In this document: positions 53,621-62,824 of the stretch, piece by piece | Layout of the letters: every line of letters starts with the position of its first letter | Numbering within the stretch: the stretch's first letter is position 1 | Assembly: GCF_000215935.2 (NCBI RefSeq) | Contig: NZ_AFNU02000005.1 | Coordinates: 62,001-126,000, forward strand | Length of the DNA stretch: 64,000 bases | Source of the DNA: Haloplasma contractile SSD-17B | Lineage (GTDB): Bacteria; Bacillota_I; Bacilli_A; Haloplasmatales; Haloplasmataceae | Direction of reading: 5' to 3' | Program-made: the position numbers and the translations under genes | Notes under the pieces: model-generated | What the model saw: only the letters and a program-made list of their open reading frames with translations | Database searches by the model: none | What the model was told of the DNA's origin: nothing

Positions 53621-54304
53621 TTAGTTATACACGACTACATTTTCTACATACTCAGATAGTGTATGCTTTATTCGATTAACTACATGGTCTTGTATGCGTG
53701 TAAACTCAACAGGTATGATCTGCTTTTTGCTATATTTATAGTGTTGTAATGAATACTGCTTTGCGCCTTTAATTAATTCACCTATAACCTTAAAGTCATC
53801 TTCTTTATGATATTCATTCATTATAGTTGTTCTAAATTCATAGTTGATTGATTCTTTAAATAAAAGATTAATTGTTTTTTTAATTTGCTCTATATTAGTA
53901 GTCGTATTCGTAACCTTATGATAAAGAGAAAGCGTACTTTTGATATCCATAGCAATATAGTCTATTAATCGATTTTCTATTAATGTTTTTATGAATTTTG
54001 GATTACTTCCGTTCGTATCTAACTTAACACAATATCCACATTGTTTAGCAAATGTTGCTATTTTATAAACATACTGCCTATGAAGTGTAGGCTCTCCACC
54101 ACTTATTACAACACCTTCTAATTTTCCTTTTCGTTTCCTAAGAAATTGTTTAAGTTGAGTAAAATCCATGGAACTATTATTACATGACACGATATCTTCG
54201 TTATGACAATATCCACAGTTAAAGTTGCAGCCTGATAAAAATATGACACATGATCTTTTTTTAGGATAATCGATAAAGCTAAGTGGTATAAATCCAGCTA
54301 TCAT
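53621..54304 (-). CDS. nrdG: Anaerobic ribonucleotide reductase activase NrdG
   Basis: 227 residues. The radical SAM cluster is CNFNCGYC (C26, C30, C33), preceded by IPLSFIDYPKKRSCVIFLSG as in NrdG. VVISGGEPTLH follows. It cleaves S-adenosylmethionine to make the glycyl radical on NrdD. Gap of two bases from the nrdD stop, so translation is coupled. Both sit under the cobalamin riboswitch. Longer than E. coli NrdG (about 155) and closer to the YjjW/NrdG-2-like length, but gene order supports NrdG. Confidence 0.9.
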   Translation of the reverse strand: MIAGFIPLSFIDYPKKRSCVIFLSGCNFNCGYCHNEDIVSCNNSSMDFTQLKQFLRKRKGKLEGVVISGGEPTLHRQYVYKIATFAKQCGYCVKLDTNGSNPKFIKTLIENRLIDYIAMDIKSTLSLYHKVTNTTTNIEQIKKTINLLFKESINYEFRTTIMNEYHKEDDFKVIGELIKGAKQYSLQHYKYSKKQIIPVEFTRIQDHVVNRIKHTLSEYVENVVVYN

Positions 54305-54306
54305 GT

Positions 54307-56418
54307 TTACCCACGGCTTTCTACAACATATTCTTGACGATCTTTATACTCTTCCTTCTTACCTTTATTAAAGTTTTGTACAGGACGATAAAAACCTACT
54401 ACTCGTGTCCATACCTCAGTCTGTTTCTGACAGTGAGGGCATGTACGTTGTTCTCCCTTTAGATATCCATGATTTATACAAATTGAGAATGTTGGTGTAA
54501 TTGAGAAATAAGGAAGTTTATAATGTTTAAAAACTGTTTGAAGTAGACTTTTAGTTTGTTGTTCATCTGTAATTTGCTCCCCTAAAAATCCATGTAACAC
54601 GGTACCACCCGTATATTTACTTTGTAATTCATCTTGTAAATCTAGCACTTCGAAAAGATCATCACTAAAACCAACCGGAAGATGAGTACTATTTGTATAA
54701 TAAGGTTCTTCGGCACCAGCTGTAATAATGTCTGGATATTTTTTAGTATCAAGCATTGCTAAACGGTAACCAGTCCCTTCAGCAGGTGTCGCTTCTAAAT
54801 TATATAAATTTCCATCATCTTGATAATCTAGTATAGCTTCACGCATAAAGTCTAAGACTTCATTTGCAAAGGTTTGTCCATTTTCTGTAGTAATGTCTTC
54901 GTGATTATTAAAAAAGTTTTGTATGCACTCATTCATTCCGTTAATGCCAATCGTATTGAAATGATTTTTCCAATATTCATTAAACCGTTCATACACTTCC
55001 TCTAAATAATACTTTGAAAATGGATAAAGCCCATCTTGTGTATTCTTTTCAATTATTTTACGTTTTATTTCTAAGACATATCTTGCTTCGTCCATTAGTA
55101 TCTTTAAACGTTTATAAAATTCATTTTTAGTCTTTGCAGTATACCCAATTCGAGGTAAATTAATTGTGACAACCCCGATGCTTCCTGTTAGTGGATTAGC
55201 TCCAAATAAACCTCCACCTCTTTTTCGTAATTCACGATTATCTAAACGTAATCTACAGCACATACTTCTAGCATCCTCAGGGCTCATGTCAGAGTTCACA
55301 AAATTTGCAAAGTAAGGAATTCCATATTTACTTGTCATTTCCATAATTAAGTCAACAACATCATTGTCCCAATCAAAATCAGAATCGATATTATAAGTTG
55401 GTATAGGGAACGTAAAAACTCTACCGGAAGCGTCCCCTTCCATCATCACTTCACAGAATGCTCTATTTATTAAATTCATCTCTTCTTCAAAATCGCCATA
55501 TGTATAGTCATCATGGTGCTCTCCACCAACAATTACTGGTTGATTCTTCATTATTGATGACGGCTTTAAATCCATTGTAATATTTACAAAAGGCGTCTGA
55601 AAACCTACACGAGTTGGTACATTTAAATTATAAATAAATTCTTGCATTGCTTGTTTAACTTGCAGATAGTTTAATTGATCAAACCGAATAAAAGGGGCTA
55701 AATACGTATCGAGAGAAGATACAGCCTGCGCACCTGCCGCTTCTCCTTGTAAGGTATAAAAAAAGTTTACAAGTTGTAAAAGAGCAGTACGGAAATGTTT
55801 AGGTGGCTTACTTTGAACCTTGTTTTTAACACCGGTAAATCCTTTTAACAAGAGTTTTTCAAGGTCCCAACCACAACAGTATGGAGATAATAATCCTAAA
55901 TCATGAATATGTAAATCACCATCTTTATGTAACTTTTTTTGCTCCTCTGTAAAAATATGATTTAGCCAGAAATCTTTTGTGACCTCCGAAACAATATGAT
56001 TGTTCAGCCCTTGCAGTGAATAATCCATATTTGAGTTTTCATTTACTTTCCAATCCGTTTTATTTCTATATTCATCTACCATTTTAGTAACATTAATAAA
56101 AGTACTCTTATCATTTCTTATATGTTCATGTTGATAACGATATCTGATATAATTTCGCGCAACTGTCTTTAAACCTAAATCCATCAATGTTTCTTCTACA
56201 ATATTTTGTATCTCCTCGAGTTCTATGGTTTCATCTTTAATCTTTTGACTTATTTTGAACACCACAACTTGAGTTGCTAACTTACCCTGTTCTTCCGTGC
56301 TATGATGAATTTTGTTGAAATCTTCTACTGATTTCATTGCTTTGATGATCGCAGTTTCAATTTTTCCTTCATCGAATTCTTCGATTTTACCCGAGCGCTT
56401 ACAAACATATTTAACCAT
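54307..56418 (-). CDS. nrdD: Anaerobic ribonucleoside-triphosphate reductase NrdD
   Basis: 703 residues from the ATG at 56418; GGAGG nine bases ahead decides this over an ATG five codons earlier. An N-terminal ATP-cone (about 3-92) is followed by the class III reductase core: HDLGLLSPYCCGWDL, SMCCRLRLDNREL (catalytic Cys), and a C-terminal zinc-type CPHCQ with the glycyl-radical region RVVGFYRPVQNF. It makes dNTPs without oxygen. Expression is controlled by a cobalamin riboswitch with a terminator. Coupled to nrdG. Confidence 0.95.
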   Translation of the reverse strand: MVKYVCKRSGKIEEFDEGKIETAIIKAMKSVEDFNKIHHSTEEQGKLATQVVVFKISQKIKDETIELEEIQNIVEETLMDLGLKTVARNYIRYRYQHEHIRNDKSTFINVTKMVDEYRNKTDWKVNENSNMDYSLQGLNNHIVSEVTKDFWLNHIFTEEQKKLHKDGDLHIHDLGLLSPYCCGWDLEKLLLKGFTGVKNKVQSKPPKHFRTALLQLVNFFYTLQGEAAGAQAVSSLDTYLAPFIRFDQLNYLQVKQAMQEFIYNLNVPTRVGFQTPFVNITMDLKPSSIMKNQPVIVGGEHHDDYTYGDFEEEMNLINRAFCEVMMEGDASGRVFTFPIPTYNIDSDFDWDNDVVDLIMEMTSKYGIPYFANFVNSDMSPEDARSMCCRLRLDNRELRKRGGGLFGANPLTGSIGVVTINLPRIGYTAKTKNEFYKRLKILMDEARYVLEIKRKIIEKNTQDGLYPFSKYYLEEVYERFNEYWKNHFNTIGINGMNECIQNFFNNHEDITTENGQTFANEVLDFMREAILDYQDDGNLYNLEATPAEGTGYRLAMLDTKKYPDIITAGAEEPYYTNSTHLPVGFSDDLFEVLDLQDELQSKYTGGTVLHGFLGEQITDEQQTKSLLQTVFKHYKLPYFSITPTFSICINHGYLKGEQRTCPHCQKQTEVWTRVVGFYRPVQNFNKGKKEEYKDRQEYVVESRG

Positions 56419-56464
56419 TAAAAAAACCTCCAAAAATAAATTTTTACGGAGGATAAGAGTATGT

Positions 56465-56487
56465 AAAAAAACTCATAATTTATGAGT
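56465..56487 (-). terminator. Riboswitch-controlled terminator of nrdDG
   Basis: Minus strand ACTCATaaattATGAGTTTTTTT between the aptamer and nrdD. The flanks (GGATGAGAAGAG and CTCTTATCC) allow a longer alternative hairpin, as expected for a transcription switch. Confidence 0.75.
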
Positions 56488-56522
56488 CGCATTCTCTTCT
56501 CATCCCCAGGAGAAATTAAACA

Positions 56523-56682
56523 GTTATAAGTTGGTAGGTCTTCTGGCTCACGCATCATTCTACATTGACACCTTCCCGCTAAAAGCAGTGGTATATGTCA
56601 ATTCGTCCACGTTTACAGTTGCTGGGACAGCTTAGGTATTTCACCTAATTCCCTATTAAGTCCAATGGACACCAACTTATAA
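56523..56682 (-). ncRNA. Cobalamin riboswitch (AdoCbl type) upstream of nrdDG
   Basis: On the minus strand, P1 pairs TTATAAGTTGG with CCAACTTATAA. The core reads AATAGGGAATTAGGTG, then CTGTCCCAGCAACTGTAA, and the B12 box is GAGCCAGAAGACCTACC (consensus AGCCAGGAGACCTGCC). These are the conserved parts of cobalamin riboswitches in order and spacing. With cobalamin bound, the terminator downstream should form and nrdDG should be off. This implies that the cell has a B12-dependent reductase (class II) elsewhere. Confidence 0.93.
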
Positions 56683-56821
56683 TATTAAATTCTTGTTTAC
56701 TATTCTATATCATATGATTACCTTATTCAAGAACATTCGACATAAATTCTTAATATAAAAAATAATCAAAATGATATCATAGCTTAATACTGATTCTTAG
56801 TATATTACAAACTTTTATAAA

Positions 56822-56858
56822 AGCCATTACTTCCTCATGGTGAGTTTAGTAATGGCTT
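56822..56858 (-). terminator. Terminator after fumC, CATTACTA core
   Basis: AGCCATTACT / AGTAATGGCT with a 17-base loop, minus strand then TTTTATA. 14 bases after the fumC stop. Confidence 0.78.
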
Positions 56859-56871
56859 CTCTTTAGTGTGT

Positions 56872-58254
56872 TTATTCAAACGGATGCACCATCTCATCGA
56901 GGTCCATATACTGTTCGAATTCTTCTTCTGTTAAGTATCCTAGTCTTACGGCCTCTTCTTTTAATGTCGTATCATTTACTAATGCTGCTTTGGCAATCTT
57001 CGCAGCTTTTTCATATCCGATGTGAGGACTTAATGCCGTTACTAACATGAGTGAATTATCCACATGTTCCTCAATAACTGCCCTGTCTGCTTCGATTCCT
57101 ACTACGCATTTTTCATTAAATGAAATCATACTGTCACTTAACAACCTGACGGATTGTAGAAAATTATAAATAATAACTGGTTTAAACACATTTAATTCAA
57201 AGTTACCCTGACTAGCTGCAAACCCGATCGTTGCATCATTTCCAAACACCTGTGATACAACCATTGTTAGGGCTTCAACTTGAGTTGGATTTACTTTTCC
57301 AGGCATAATTGAACTCCCTGGCTCATTTGCAGGAATCGTTAATTCACCTATACCAGAGCGTGGCCCACTTGCCATCCATCTGACATCATTGGCAATTTTC
57401 ATTAAATCGGCAGCAAGCCCCTTTATTGCCCCGTGCACATACGTCAGCTCATCATGACTCGTTAGTGCATGAAATTTATTTTTTGATGTATAGAATGTTT
57501 CACCTGTAATCTTGGTGATTTCTTCTGCTACATACTTACCAAACAGCTTATGAGCATTCAGTCCTGTTCCTACAGCCGTACCACCAATGGCTAAATACCT
57601 TAGATGTTCGCTTGCATCTTTAATCATCATTTCTGATTTTTCTAACATATAGGCCCAGCCACTCATTTCTTGACCAAGTGTTAAGGGCGTTGCATCTTCA
57701 AGATGGGTTCTACCTATTTTGATCACATCATTAAAGGCCTCTGATTTTTGTTCAATTGTATTTCTTAGCTCACGAATTGCCGGAAGCAACCTATTATGAA
57801 CGGCAATAAACGACGCAACATGCATGGCAGTAGGAAACGTATCGTTTGAACTCTGTGACCGGTTCACATCATCGTTTGGATGTACGGCCTCACCTTCCAT
57901 CCCCTCATTACAAAGATGTGCGATTACTTCATTTAAGTTCATATTTGTTTGTGTCCCACTACCTGTTTGCCACACGACTAATGGGAACTGTTCATAGTTT
58001 GAATCTAATTCTTTTCTTAACGTTTGACATACGTTAATAATTTGCTTTCCTTTTGGCTCTTCTAAGTTATCAAGACGCATATTTGCCTTAGCTGCTGATT
58101 CTTTTAAGATTGTGAATGATTCAATTACCTCTTTTGGCATTCGTTCCGTACCAATCTTAAAATTATTTTTACTCCGCTCTGTTTGTGCTCCCCACCATTT
58201 ATCTGCTGATACTTTAACCTCACCCATAGTATCTTTCTCTATACGCTGTTTCAC
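56872..58254 (-). CDS. fumC: Class II fumarate hydratase FumC
   Basis: 460 residues from a GTG at 58254 (AAGGAGG about 11 bases upstream), which gives [15 protein letters not shown], the usual start of Bacillus-type FumC. Longer starts (58266) overlap the ribosome site. [13 protein letters not shown]-like region [34 protein letters not shown] and the signature [16 protein letters not shown] are all present. It converts fumarate to malate in the cytoplasm (TCA). Single gene; a tail fragment of a second copy lies at 53500-53544. Confidence 0.95.
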   Translation of the reverse strand: MKQRIEKDTMGEVKVSADKWWGAQTERSKNNFKIGTERMPKEVIESFTILKESAAKANMRLDNLEEPKGKQIINVCQTLRKELDSNYEQFPLVVWQTGSGTQTNMNLNEVIAHLCNEGMEGEAVHPNDDVNRSQSSNDTFPTAMHVASFIAVHNRLLPAIRELRNTIEQKSEAFNDVIKIGRTHLEDATPLTLGQEMSGWAYMLEKSEMMIKDASEHLRYLAIGGTAVGTGLNAHKLFGKYVAEEITKITGETFYTSKNKFHALTSHDELTYVHGAIKGLAADLMKIANDVRWMASGPRSGIGELTIPANEPGSSIMPGKVNPTQVEALTMVVSQVFGNDATIGFAASQGNFELNVFKPVIIYNFLQSVRLLSDSMISFNEKCVVGIEADRAVIEEHVDNSLMLVTALSPHIGYEKAAKIAKAALVNDTTLKEEAVRLGYLTEEEFEQYMDLDEMVHPFE

Positions 58255-58592
58255 AAGTCTCAACACCTCCTTCTGAGTTCTTATTTTATGTCAATAGTAA
58301 CATTACTTGCTAATTATTTTAATGATTATGCAACCTAATTAAAATAATAGTTTAACTACTAATAATTTAATACATAGTCGAGTGTATTATACAACTATCA
58401 AAAAAGCGGTTTGTTTGACTAAAGAAAGACGTACCCTCTAAATTAAAGGGAATCTAAAAATCCCTGTTCTACCTATTTATAGTTCTATAAATAATCACAG
58501 TTAGGCAGGAAGGGATAGGTCTTCATATTTTATTGCATTATCATCTCAAAGTTTAAATAGTATATTTAGTCTTAAATAATAGTGATTACACA
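58255..58592. other. Intergenic stretch upstream of fumC
   Basis: Holds the fumC ribosome site and presumably promoter; no other gene or strong hairpin recognised. Confidence 0.4.
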
Positions 58593-60176
58593 TTAATCTA
58601 TTACCCTATATGTGAATGATTTGAAATCTGCGTAATTCTTCTGTTGATTAAGATCTTGACATGCCATACCGACAAATGCACCTGTAAATCCCATAGGGGA
58701 TGCATACTCGTCTGATAAAATACTCGTGTCAAAGCTATCCCCAATTTTAACAAACTGTCCGTTACTTTTGTAATAGAATTGACCTTGATCATAGTTTACG
58801 ACTATTTTTAGTGATACCTCATTTGTCTTAATAATTAGAACCTGATTTCCTGTAATAAATGAAAATTGTTTATCATCAAATTTCATCACCATTAATTCAT
58901 TTTGATTATGCTCCTCATTATAGGTCATCATTAAGTAAAATTGATTATCTTCATTATAACGATAAATTAATCCTGCCATTTGCTGAAACGTTTCTGGTTT
59001 AAACTCCAGAGTTGTTTCAGCCTCAAAGCAAAAATGTTGCTGTCTTCTACAAATAATTGCTTGTTCATGTTTCGATAATAAAGATTCTTTCCCGAAGATT
59101 CTTAAAAAACCAGGACGTCGATCAATGCTAAATAGTTCATCACAATAGGGAACTCTTAGTGTTTGAAAGTCAGTCAGAAAGTCATGATTCTTGAACGTAT
59201 AATTATATTCTTTTCTTTCATTTACTGCGACTGACTCCAAGACTTCTATATATGGTGCTGGCTGGTTTATTCCATGTTTTAAGTAAGGCCAGTTATTTTT
59301 CCATACAATTTCTTCAATTGCTGTTTCTCTCCCTAATATACATCGATTACTATTCGGTAGTGGTCGTCCACACAAGTGAGCCATATACCATTTTCCGTCC
59401 TTACTTTGACAGATACTTCCGTGTCCTGCTTTCTGAATTGGATTATCTGTGTTAGATGAAGTCACTAGCGGATTATCTGGATGAACTTCATATGGACCTT
59501 TTATATGTTTGCTTCTTGCAATCGTCACAGCGTGTTGATATGAAGTTCCTCCTTCAGCCGTAATTAAATAGTAATACCCATCCTTTTTCATAATATGTGG
59601 TGCCTCTGTTACACCAAGAGCCGTACCTGAAAAAATCCTCTCAGGTTTTCCAATTAATTTTTTCTCGACCTCATCGTACTCCTGTAATAGTATACCTGTA
59701 AATTGTTTAATTCCCGTTTTTCGATAATCCCATTCCATATTCAGAAACCATTTACGTCCATCATCATCATGAAATAATGATGGATCGAATCCACTACTAT
59801 TTATGTAAACCGGTTTACTCCAAGGTCCCTTAATATCCGTAGCCATTGTCAAATAATTATGGGTATCTTTAAACGGATCTGTTGACCAGTGTTTTACATC
59901 GGTAAAAATTAAATAGTAAATACCATTATGATACGATATTGCAGGAGCCCAAATACCACCAGAACTCGGATTACCAATCATATTTAAATGCTCTTTGGTA
60001 TTCAATGGTCGAGAAATAAGTTCCCAATTAACCAAGTCTTTAGAATGATGGATTTGTACTCCTGGAAACCACTCAAACGTTGAAGTTGCTATATAATAAT
60101 CATCACCAACACAAATCATAGAGGGATCTGGATTAAATCCTTTTAGAATTGGATTATTAACCTTAGTTTTTGACAT
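58593..60176 (-). CDS. xynB: GH43 beta-xylosidase (XynB type)
   Basis: 527 residues, the length of GH43 subfamily 11-like beta-xylosidases. The catalytic base is D17 (FNPDPS), the pKa-tuning Asp D131 (GFDPSLF), and the acid E191 (VTEAPH). The C-terminal beta-sandwich (about 320-525, ending DFKSFTYRVID) closes the active site in this family. No signal peptide: it cuts imported xylo-oligosaccharides in the cytoplasm. AAAGGA precedes the ATG. Two palindromes ahead of the gene may be operators. Confidence 0.92.
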   Translation of the reverse strand: MSKTKVNNPILKGFNPDPSMICVGDDYYIATSTFEWFPGVQIHHSKDLVNWELISRPLNTKEHLNMIGNPSSGGIWAPAISYHNGIYYLIFTDVKHWSTDPFKDTHNYLTMATDIKGPWSKPVYINSSGFDPSLFHDDDGRKWFLNMEWDYRKTGIKQFTGILLQEYDEVEKKLIGKPERIFSGTALGVTEAPHIMKKDGYYYLITAEGGTSYQHAVTIARSKHIKGPYEVHPDNPLVTSSNTDNPIQKAGHGSICQSKDGKWYMAHLCGRPLPNSNRCILGRETAIEEIVWKNNWPYLKHGINQPAPYIEVLESVAVNERKEYNYTFKNHDFLTDFQTLRVPYCDELFSIDRRPGFLRIFGKESLLSKHEQAIICRRQQHFCFEAETTLEFKPETFQQMAGLIYRYNEDNQFYLMMTYNEEHNQNELMVMKFDDKQFSFITGNQVLIIKTNEVSLKIVVNYDQGQFYYKSNGQFVKIGDSFDTSILSDEYASPMGFTGAFVGMACQDLNQQKNYADFKSFTYRVID

Positions 60177-60211
60177 ATTATCATTCCTTTTTTTCTTTGC
60201 TATTTTTATTT

Positions 60212-60284
60212 ATTATACCCTTCATATATCATACTTTAAATATCACCAATTGGTATTTATTGATCATTGAATGAGAGTGCACTC
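60212..60284 (-). promoter_or_regulatory. Promoter and palindromic operators of xynB
   Basis: On the minus strand a TATAAT (60212-60217) lies 36 bases before the start. ACCAATTGGT (60245-60254) sits just upstream of the -35 position and GAGTGCACTC (60275-60284) farther up. Both are perfect 10-bp palindromes. Neither matches the XylR operator that I know. Confidence 0.5.
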
Positions 60285-60412
60285 AAAAAATTCGGTTAAC
60301 ATGCTTTAAATATATACTCTTAGTTCACTTGTTGCCACGACACGCATAAAACTAATAATCCTTCTTCTGTAATATTTTACCACATTTCTTCATTAATTTA
60401 AGCATAAAAAAA

Positions 60413-60437
60413 TCATTACTAATTTGATTAGTAATGA
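60413..60437 (-). terminator. Terminator after TIR/membrane pair, CATTACTA core
   Basis: TCATTACTAA-tttga-TTAGTAATGA, minus strand then TTTTTTT. 40 bases after the stop at 60477. Confidence 0.85.
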
Positions 60438-60476
60438 CCTCATATTTAAACAATCGTTTTTATTTTATTTTTTCTC

Positions 60477-60884
60477 TTATATAAACAGCAATATGAAGGA
60501 AACCATTATTAAAATCGGAATATAAGTTAATACTATTGAACGCGAACATAAGACTACTAGAAATTCAGCGCGCTTCGTTTTCGTTGCTAGTTTAAAATAA
60601 GATAAATCGAACTCTCTATGATCATTAATAAAGGTATAATATTTGTTTCTGAAAATACGTTCTAATCTCAAGTAATAGGTATCAAGTATTGCAAATGTGA
60701 TGACTGGTATATAGATGATTATTAGGTATTTTCCACCCATTAAATGATGAGATGCCAAATATCCAAGCAGTGCTGATACTAAGGTAACAGTCCATCCTTT
60801 TATCAAAAACGAATTCTTTCCCATTCTCGATATAATCTGTTGTAAAAATTCTAAATACTTTAACGTCTCTTCTTTTATCTCCAT
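60477..60884 (-). CDS. Three-helix membrane protein paired with TIR protein
   Basis: 135 residues. Residues 1-25 are a cytoplasmic helix (TLKYLEFLQQIISRMGKNSF), helices lie at about 28-48, 52-70 and 113-133, and the loop YYLRLERIFRNKYYTF is basic. The pattern K-x-x-E-F-x-Q-x-x-I-x-R-M-x-x-N-S-F-x-I-K-G-W is one that I recall from small membrane proteins that sit next to TIR or toll-like genes in many bacteria. The start is 13 bases after the TIR stop and AGGAGGGGG lies before the ATG. Likely the membrane partner (or effector) of a defence module. Confidence 0.7.
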   Translation of the reverse strand: MEIKEETLKYLEFLQQIISRMGKNSFLIKGWTVTLVSALLGYLASHHLMGGKYLIIIYIPVITFAILDTYYLRLERIFRNKYYTFINDHREFDLSYFKLATKTKRAEFLVVLCSRSIVLTYIPILIMVSFILLFI

Positions 60885-60897
60885 GTAGGTCCCCCTC

Positions 60898-61731
60898 CTA
60901 ATAATTGACTACTTTAGAACCGTCATCCTTATTACACCACTCATTAAAGGGAATTAGGTCCTCAATCTTATGTAGAGTACCTTTACATACATATAGCAGG
61001 TCACTATTCTTTTCATAGAGGACTAAACTATACAATGAGTAATACTCCACCCCTTGATAATTAAGCTCTTTCTTTCCTTTCACACCTATAATCGCCACTG
61101 AGTTCTTTGACCCATTAAAGTAGCCTACTTCCCATGGCACCCAAACCGATGTCTTGTAGTTTCGTGTTTTAACGACCAGTAACGATTTGCATTGGTTCAT
61201 TCTAAGTTGTAGTGTTCTAACATTTTTCTTTGTGACAGATGATCGGTTTAAGTTTCGATCAACAATCCAATCAACATATACCTTTAGTTTGTACTTAAGC
61301 GTAAGTAACAAATACACACCATAAACTTTTATCCGGTCCGTAAACGAATGGGATAAGAAGATATCCCATAATTCATTACCTTTATACTTATCTTTAAAAA
61401 TAGCCATAATATTCTCATAATTTGTTTGGTTCATATATGAAAAATCCCTGTACTTATAAAAGTTTTCGACTCTTAAATCAACGTGATCAACATTCCAATA
61501 AACGTAGTCTATTTGATCTATAATATGTTTTATATATTTGGAGTCGATTAAATCCATATTGTATTTCTTAGTAGGGTGCTCCTTTATAAAAGAGTCATCA
61601 TATTTCATAATCACTTTTATATAAATTAGATCAAATAAGTGCTCGATATTATCGTTATTAAGGTTATACCTGTTTAATATCATTTCAACTTCAGTGATCG
61701 TAATCTCTGTTAAATCATGGACTTTCTGCAT
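60898..61731 (-). CDS. TIR-domain protein, putative phage-defence effector
   Basis: 277 residues from the ATG at 61731 (AAGGAGG six bases ahead; an earlier start overlaps it). The first 120 residues are helical and unknown. A TIR domain follows: LWDIFLSHSFTDRIKV (122-137, SHS...D), VYVDWIVDRNLNRSSVTKK (151-169), RMNQCKSLLVV and WVPWEVGYFNG (197-207). E201 in PWEVG is where many bacterial TIR proteins carry W-x-x-E. TIR domains cleave NAD+ or signal on infection. It is followed after 13 bases by the three-helix membrane gene. No phage test is possible here. Confidence 0.8.
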   Translation of the reverse strand: MQKVHDLTEITITEVEMILNRYNLNNDNIEHLFDLIYIKVIMKYDDSFIKEHPTKKYNMDLIDSKYIKHIIDQIDYVYWNVDHVDLRVENFYKYRDFSYMNQTNYENIMAIFKDKYKGNELWDIFLSHSFTDRIKVYGVYLLLTLKYKLKVYVDWIVDRNLNRSSVTKKNVRTLQLRMNQCKSLLVVKTRNYKTSVWVPWEVGYFNGSKNSVAIIGVKGKKELNYQGVEYYSLYSLVLYEKNSDLLYVCKGTLHKIEDLIPFNEWCNKDDGSKVVNY

Positions 61732-61795
61732 GGTTTCCTCCTTATTTCTCATAATCAAACGAAGTACTTAACTATTATATAAGTTTAATAAACAA

Positions 61796-61823
61796 AAAAG
61801 TTCCTAGCAATCGCTAAGAACTT
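61796..61823. terminator. Terminator after 61876-62304 gene
   Basis: AAGTTCTTAGC-gatt-GCTAGGAACTTTTTT on the minus strand; A-run on the other side. Confidence 0.88.
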
Positions 61824-61875
61824 AATAAATACACTATTAATTTTTTGATTATCGCCTTACTTTTAATTATAACTT

Positions 61876-62304
61876 TTAACCACAACACTTCTTATATTTC
61901 TTTCCGCTTCCACATGGACATGGTTCGTTACGTCCTACTTTAGTTTTATTCATGTTTGGATTTTTTGCCTTCTTCAATTCACTTACTGGTTGCGATCGAA
62001 CTTTTATTACAGGATTCTCACCAGCTGCTACTACCTGATAATCAAGAATAAATCGTTCATCATCAGCGTGATTTGATTTCTTATATAATTTAAATAGATC
62101 TATTAGCTCTAACATATCCTCTTGATCAACTTCCTCAAATACGTTTAACACATCACGAATCGCCTTCTCTTTATGCGCTTCTGGTAATAAATCGACGTTC
62201 CATGCACATTGTGCAAAGAGCATCAATAATTCTATTTCATCTTTTTCACCACTATGGTACGGCTCGATCATTTCAATAATGATATCAGATAATTTTTCAT
62301 TCAT
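61876..62304 (-). CDS. Small SEC-C motif protein
   Basis: 142 residues. An acidic helical N-terminal part ([20 protein letters not shown]) is followed by [21 protein letters not shown] (about 122-142), the SEC-C zinc motif. The last part is nearly the same as the C-terminus of the protein at 48038-48883, but the rest is unrelated by eye. AGGAG precedes the ATG. The function is unknown. Confidence 0.82.
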   Translation of the reverse strand: MNEKLSDIIIEMIEPYHSGEKDEIELLMLFAQCAWNVDLLPEAHKEKAIRDVLNVFEEVDQEDMLELIDLFKLYKKSNHADDERFILDYQVVAAGENPVIKVRSQPVSELKKAKNPNMNKTKVGRNEPCPCGSGKKYKKCCG

Positions 62305-62409
62305 CGTATTAACTCCTATATTTTTTATAATAAGTTTAAGTTTTCTTTAACTTATATACAATAGCATAATTTTAAGATTTATACAATGTGAAAAAGCTGC
62401 AGTTCAGGA

Positions 62410-62457
62410 CTACATCACGAGTGATACCATTATTAATACTACCTTAATTTTTTTCAT
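62410..62457 (-). pseudogene. Signal-peptide start cut by stops
   Basis: AAGGGGGTG then ATG: MKKIKVVLIMVSLVM followed by TAG, one codon, then TGA, then TAAFSH-like residues. A good ribosome site and signal-peptide start without a protein behind it suggests a dead exported gene. It lies downstream of the small lipoprotein. Confidence 0.4.
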
Positions 62458-62492
62458 TTGCACCCCCTTGGAAAAATGTAGTACATTACTTA

Positions 62493-62609
62493 TTAGTGTA
62501 TGACACTATATTGTCCGGTCTTCCTTACAGATTCGTCATTTTTTACGTTGGTACAGCTTGATAGTAACACGATGGAGCTTATTAGTAATAATAACTTTAT
62601 TTTCCTCAC
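62493..62609 (-). CDS. Small lipoprotein
   Basis: 38 residues, GTG start at 62609 with AAGGGGTG ahead: MRKIKLLLLISSIVLLSSC then TNVKNDESVRKTGQYSVIH. LLSSC is a proper lipobox, so the product would be cut before Cys19, leaving a 20-residue lipid-linked peptide. It may be intact and short or the head of a truncated lipoprotein. Next to a second, broken signal peptide. The rest of 62305-62824 holds only these and a terminator. Confidence 0.5.
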   Translation of the reverse strand: MRKIKLLLLISSIVLLSSCTNVKNDESVRKTGQYSVIH

Positions 62610-62726
62610 AGTATACACCCCTTAAACTATAGGTACCTTTTAATATAAGTATACTCACAACTTATTGATCAGTCTATGCAATGTCTCTATTTTTTTGCTT
62701 TATACATTGATCCATTAGACAAATAA

Positions 62727-62764
62727 GAGCCCACCCTGTCCTTAACAGTCTAGACAGAGTGAGC
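62727..62764 (-). terminator. Terminator after MMPL gene
   Basis: Minus strand GAGCTCACTCTGTC / GACAGGGTGGGCTC, then TTATTT; 60 bases after the MMPL stop. Confidence 0.82.
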
Positions 62765-62824
62765 TCAAGTTGCTTAATTTATAACAGTAATGTGTTGCAT
62801 AATCGCTATACAATACTTTATTGT

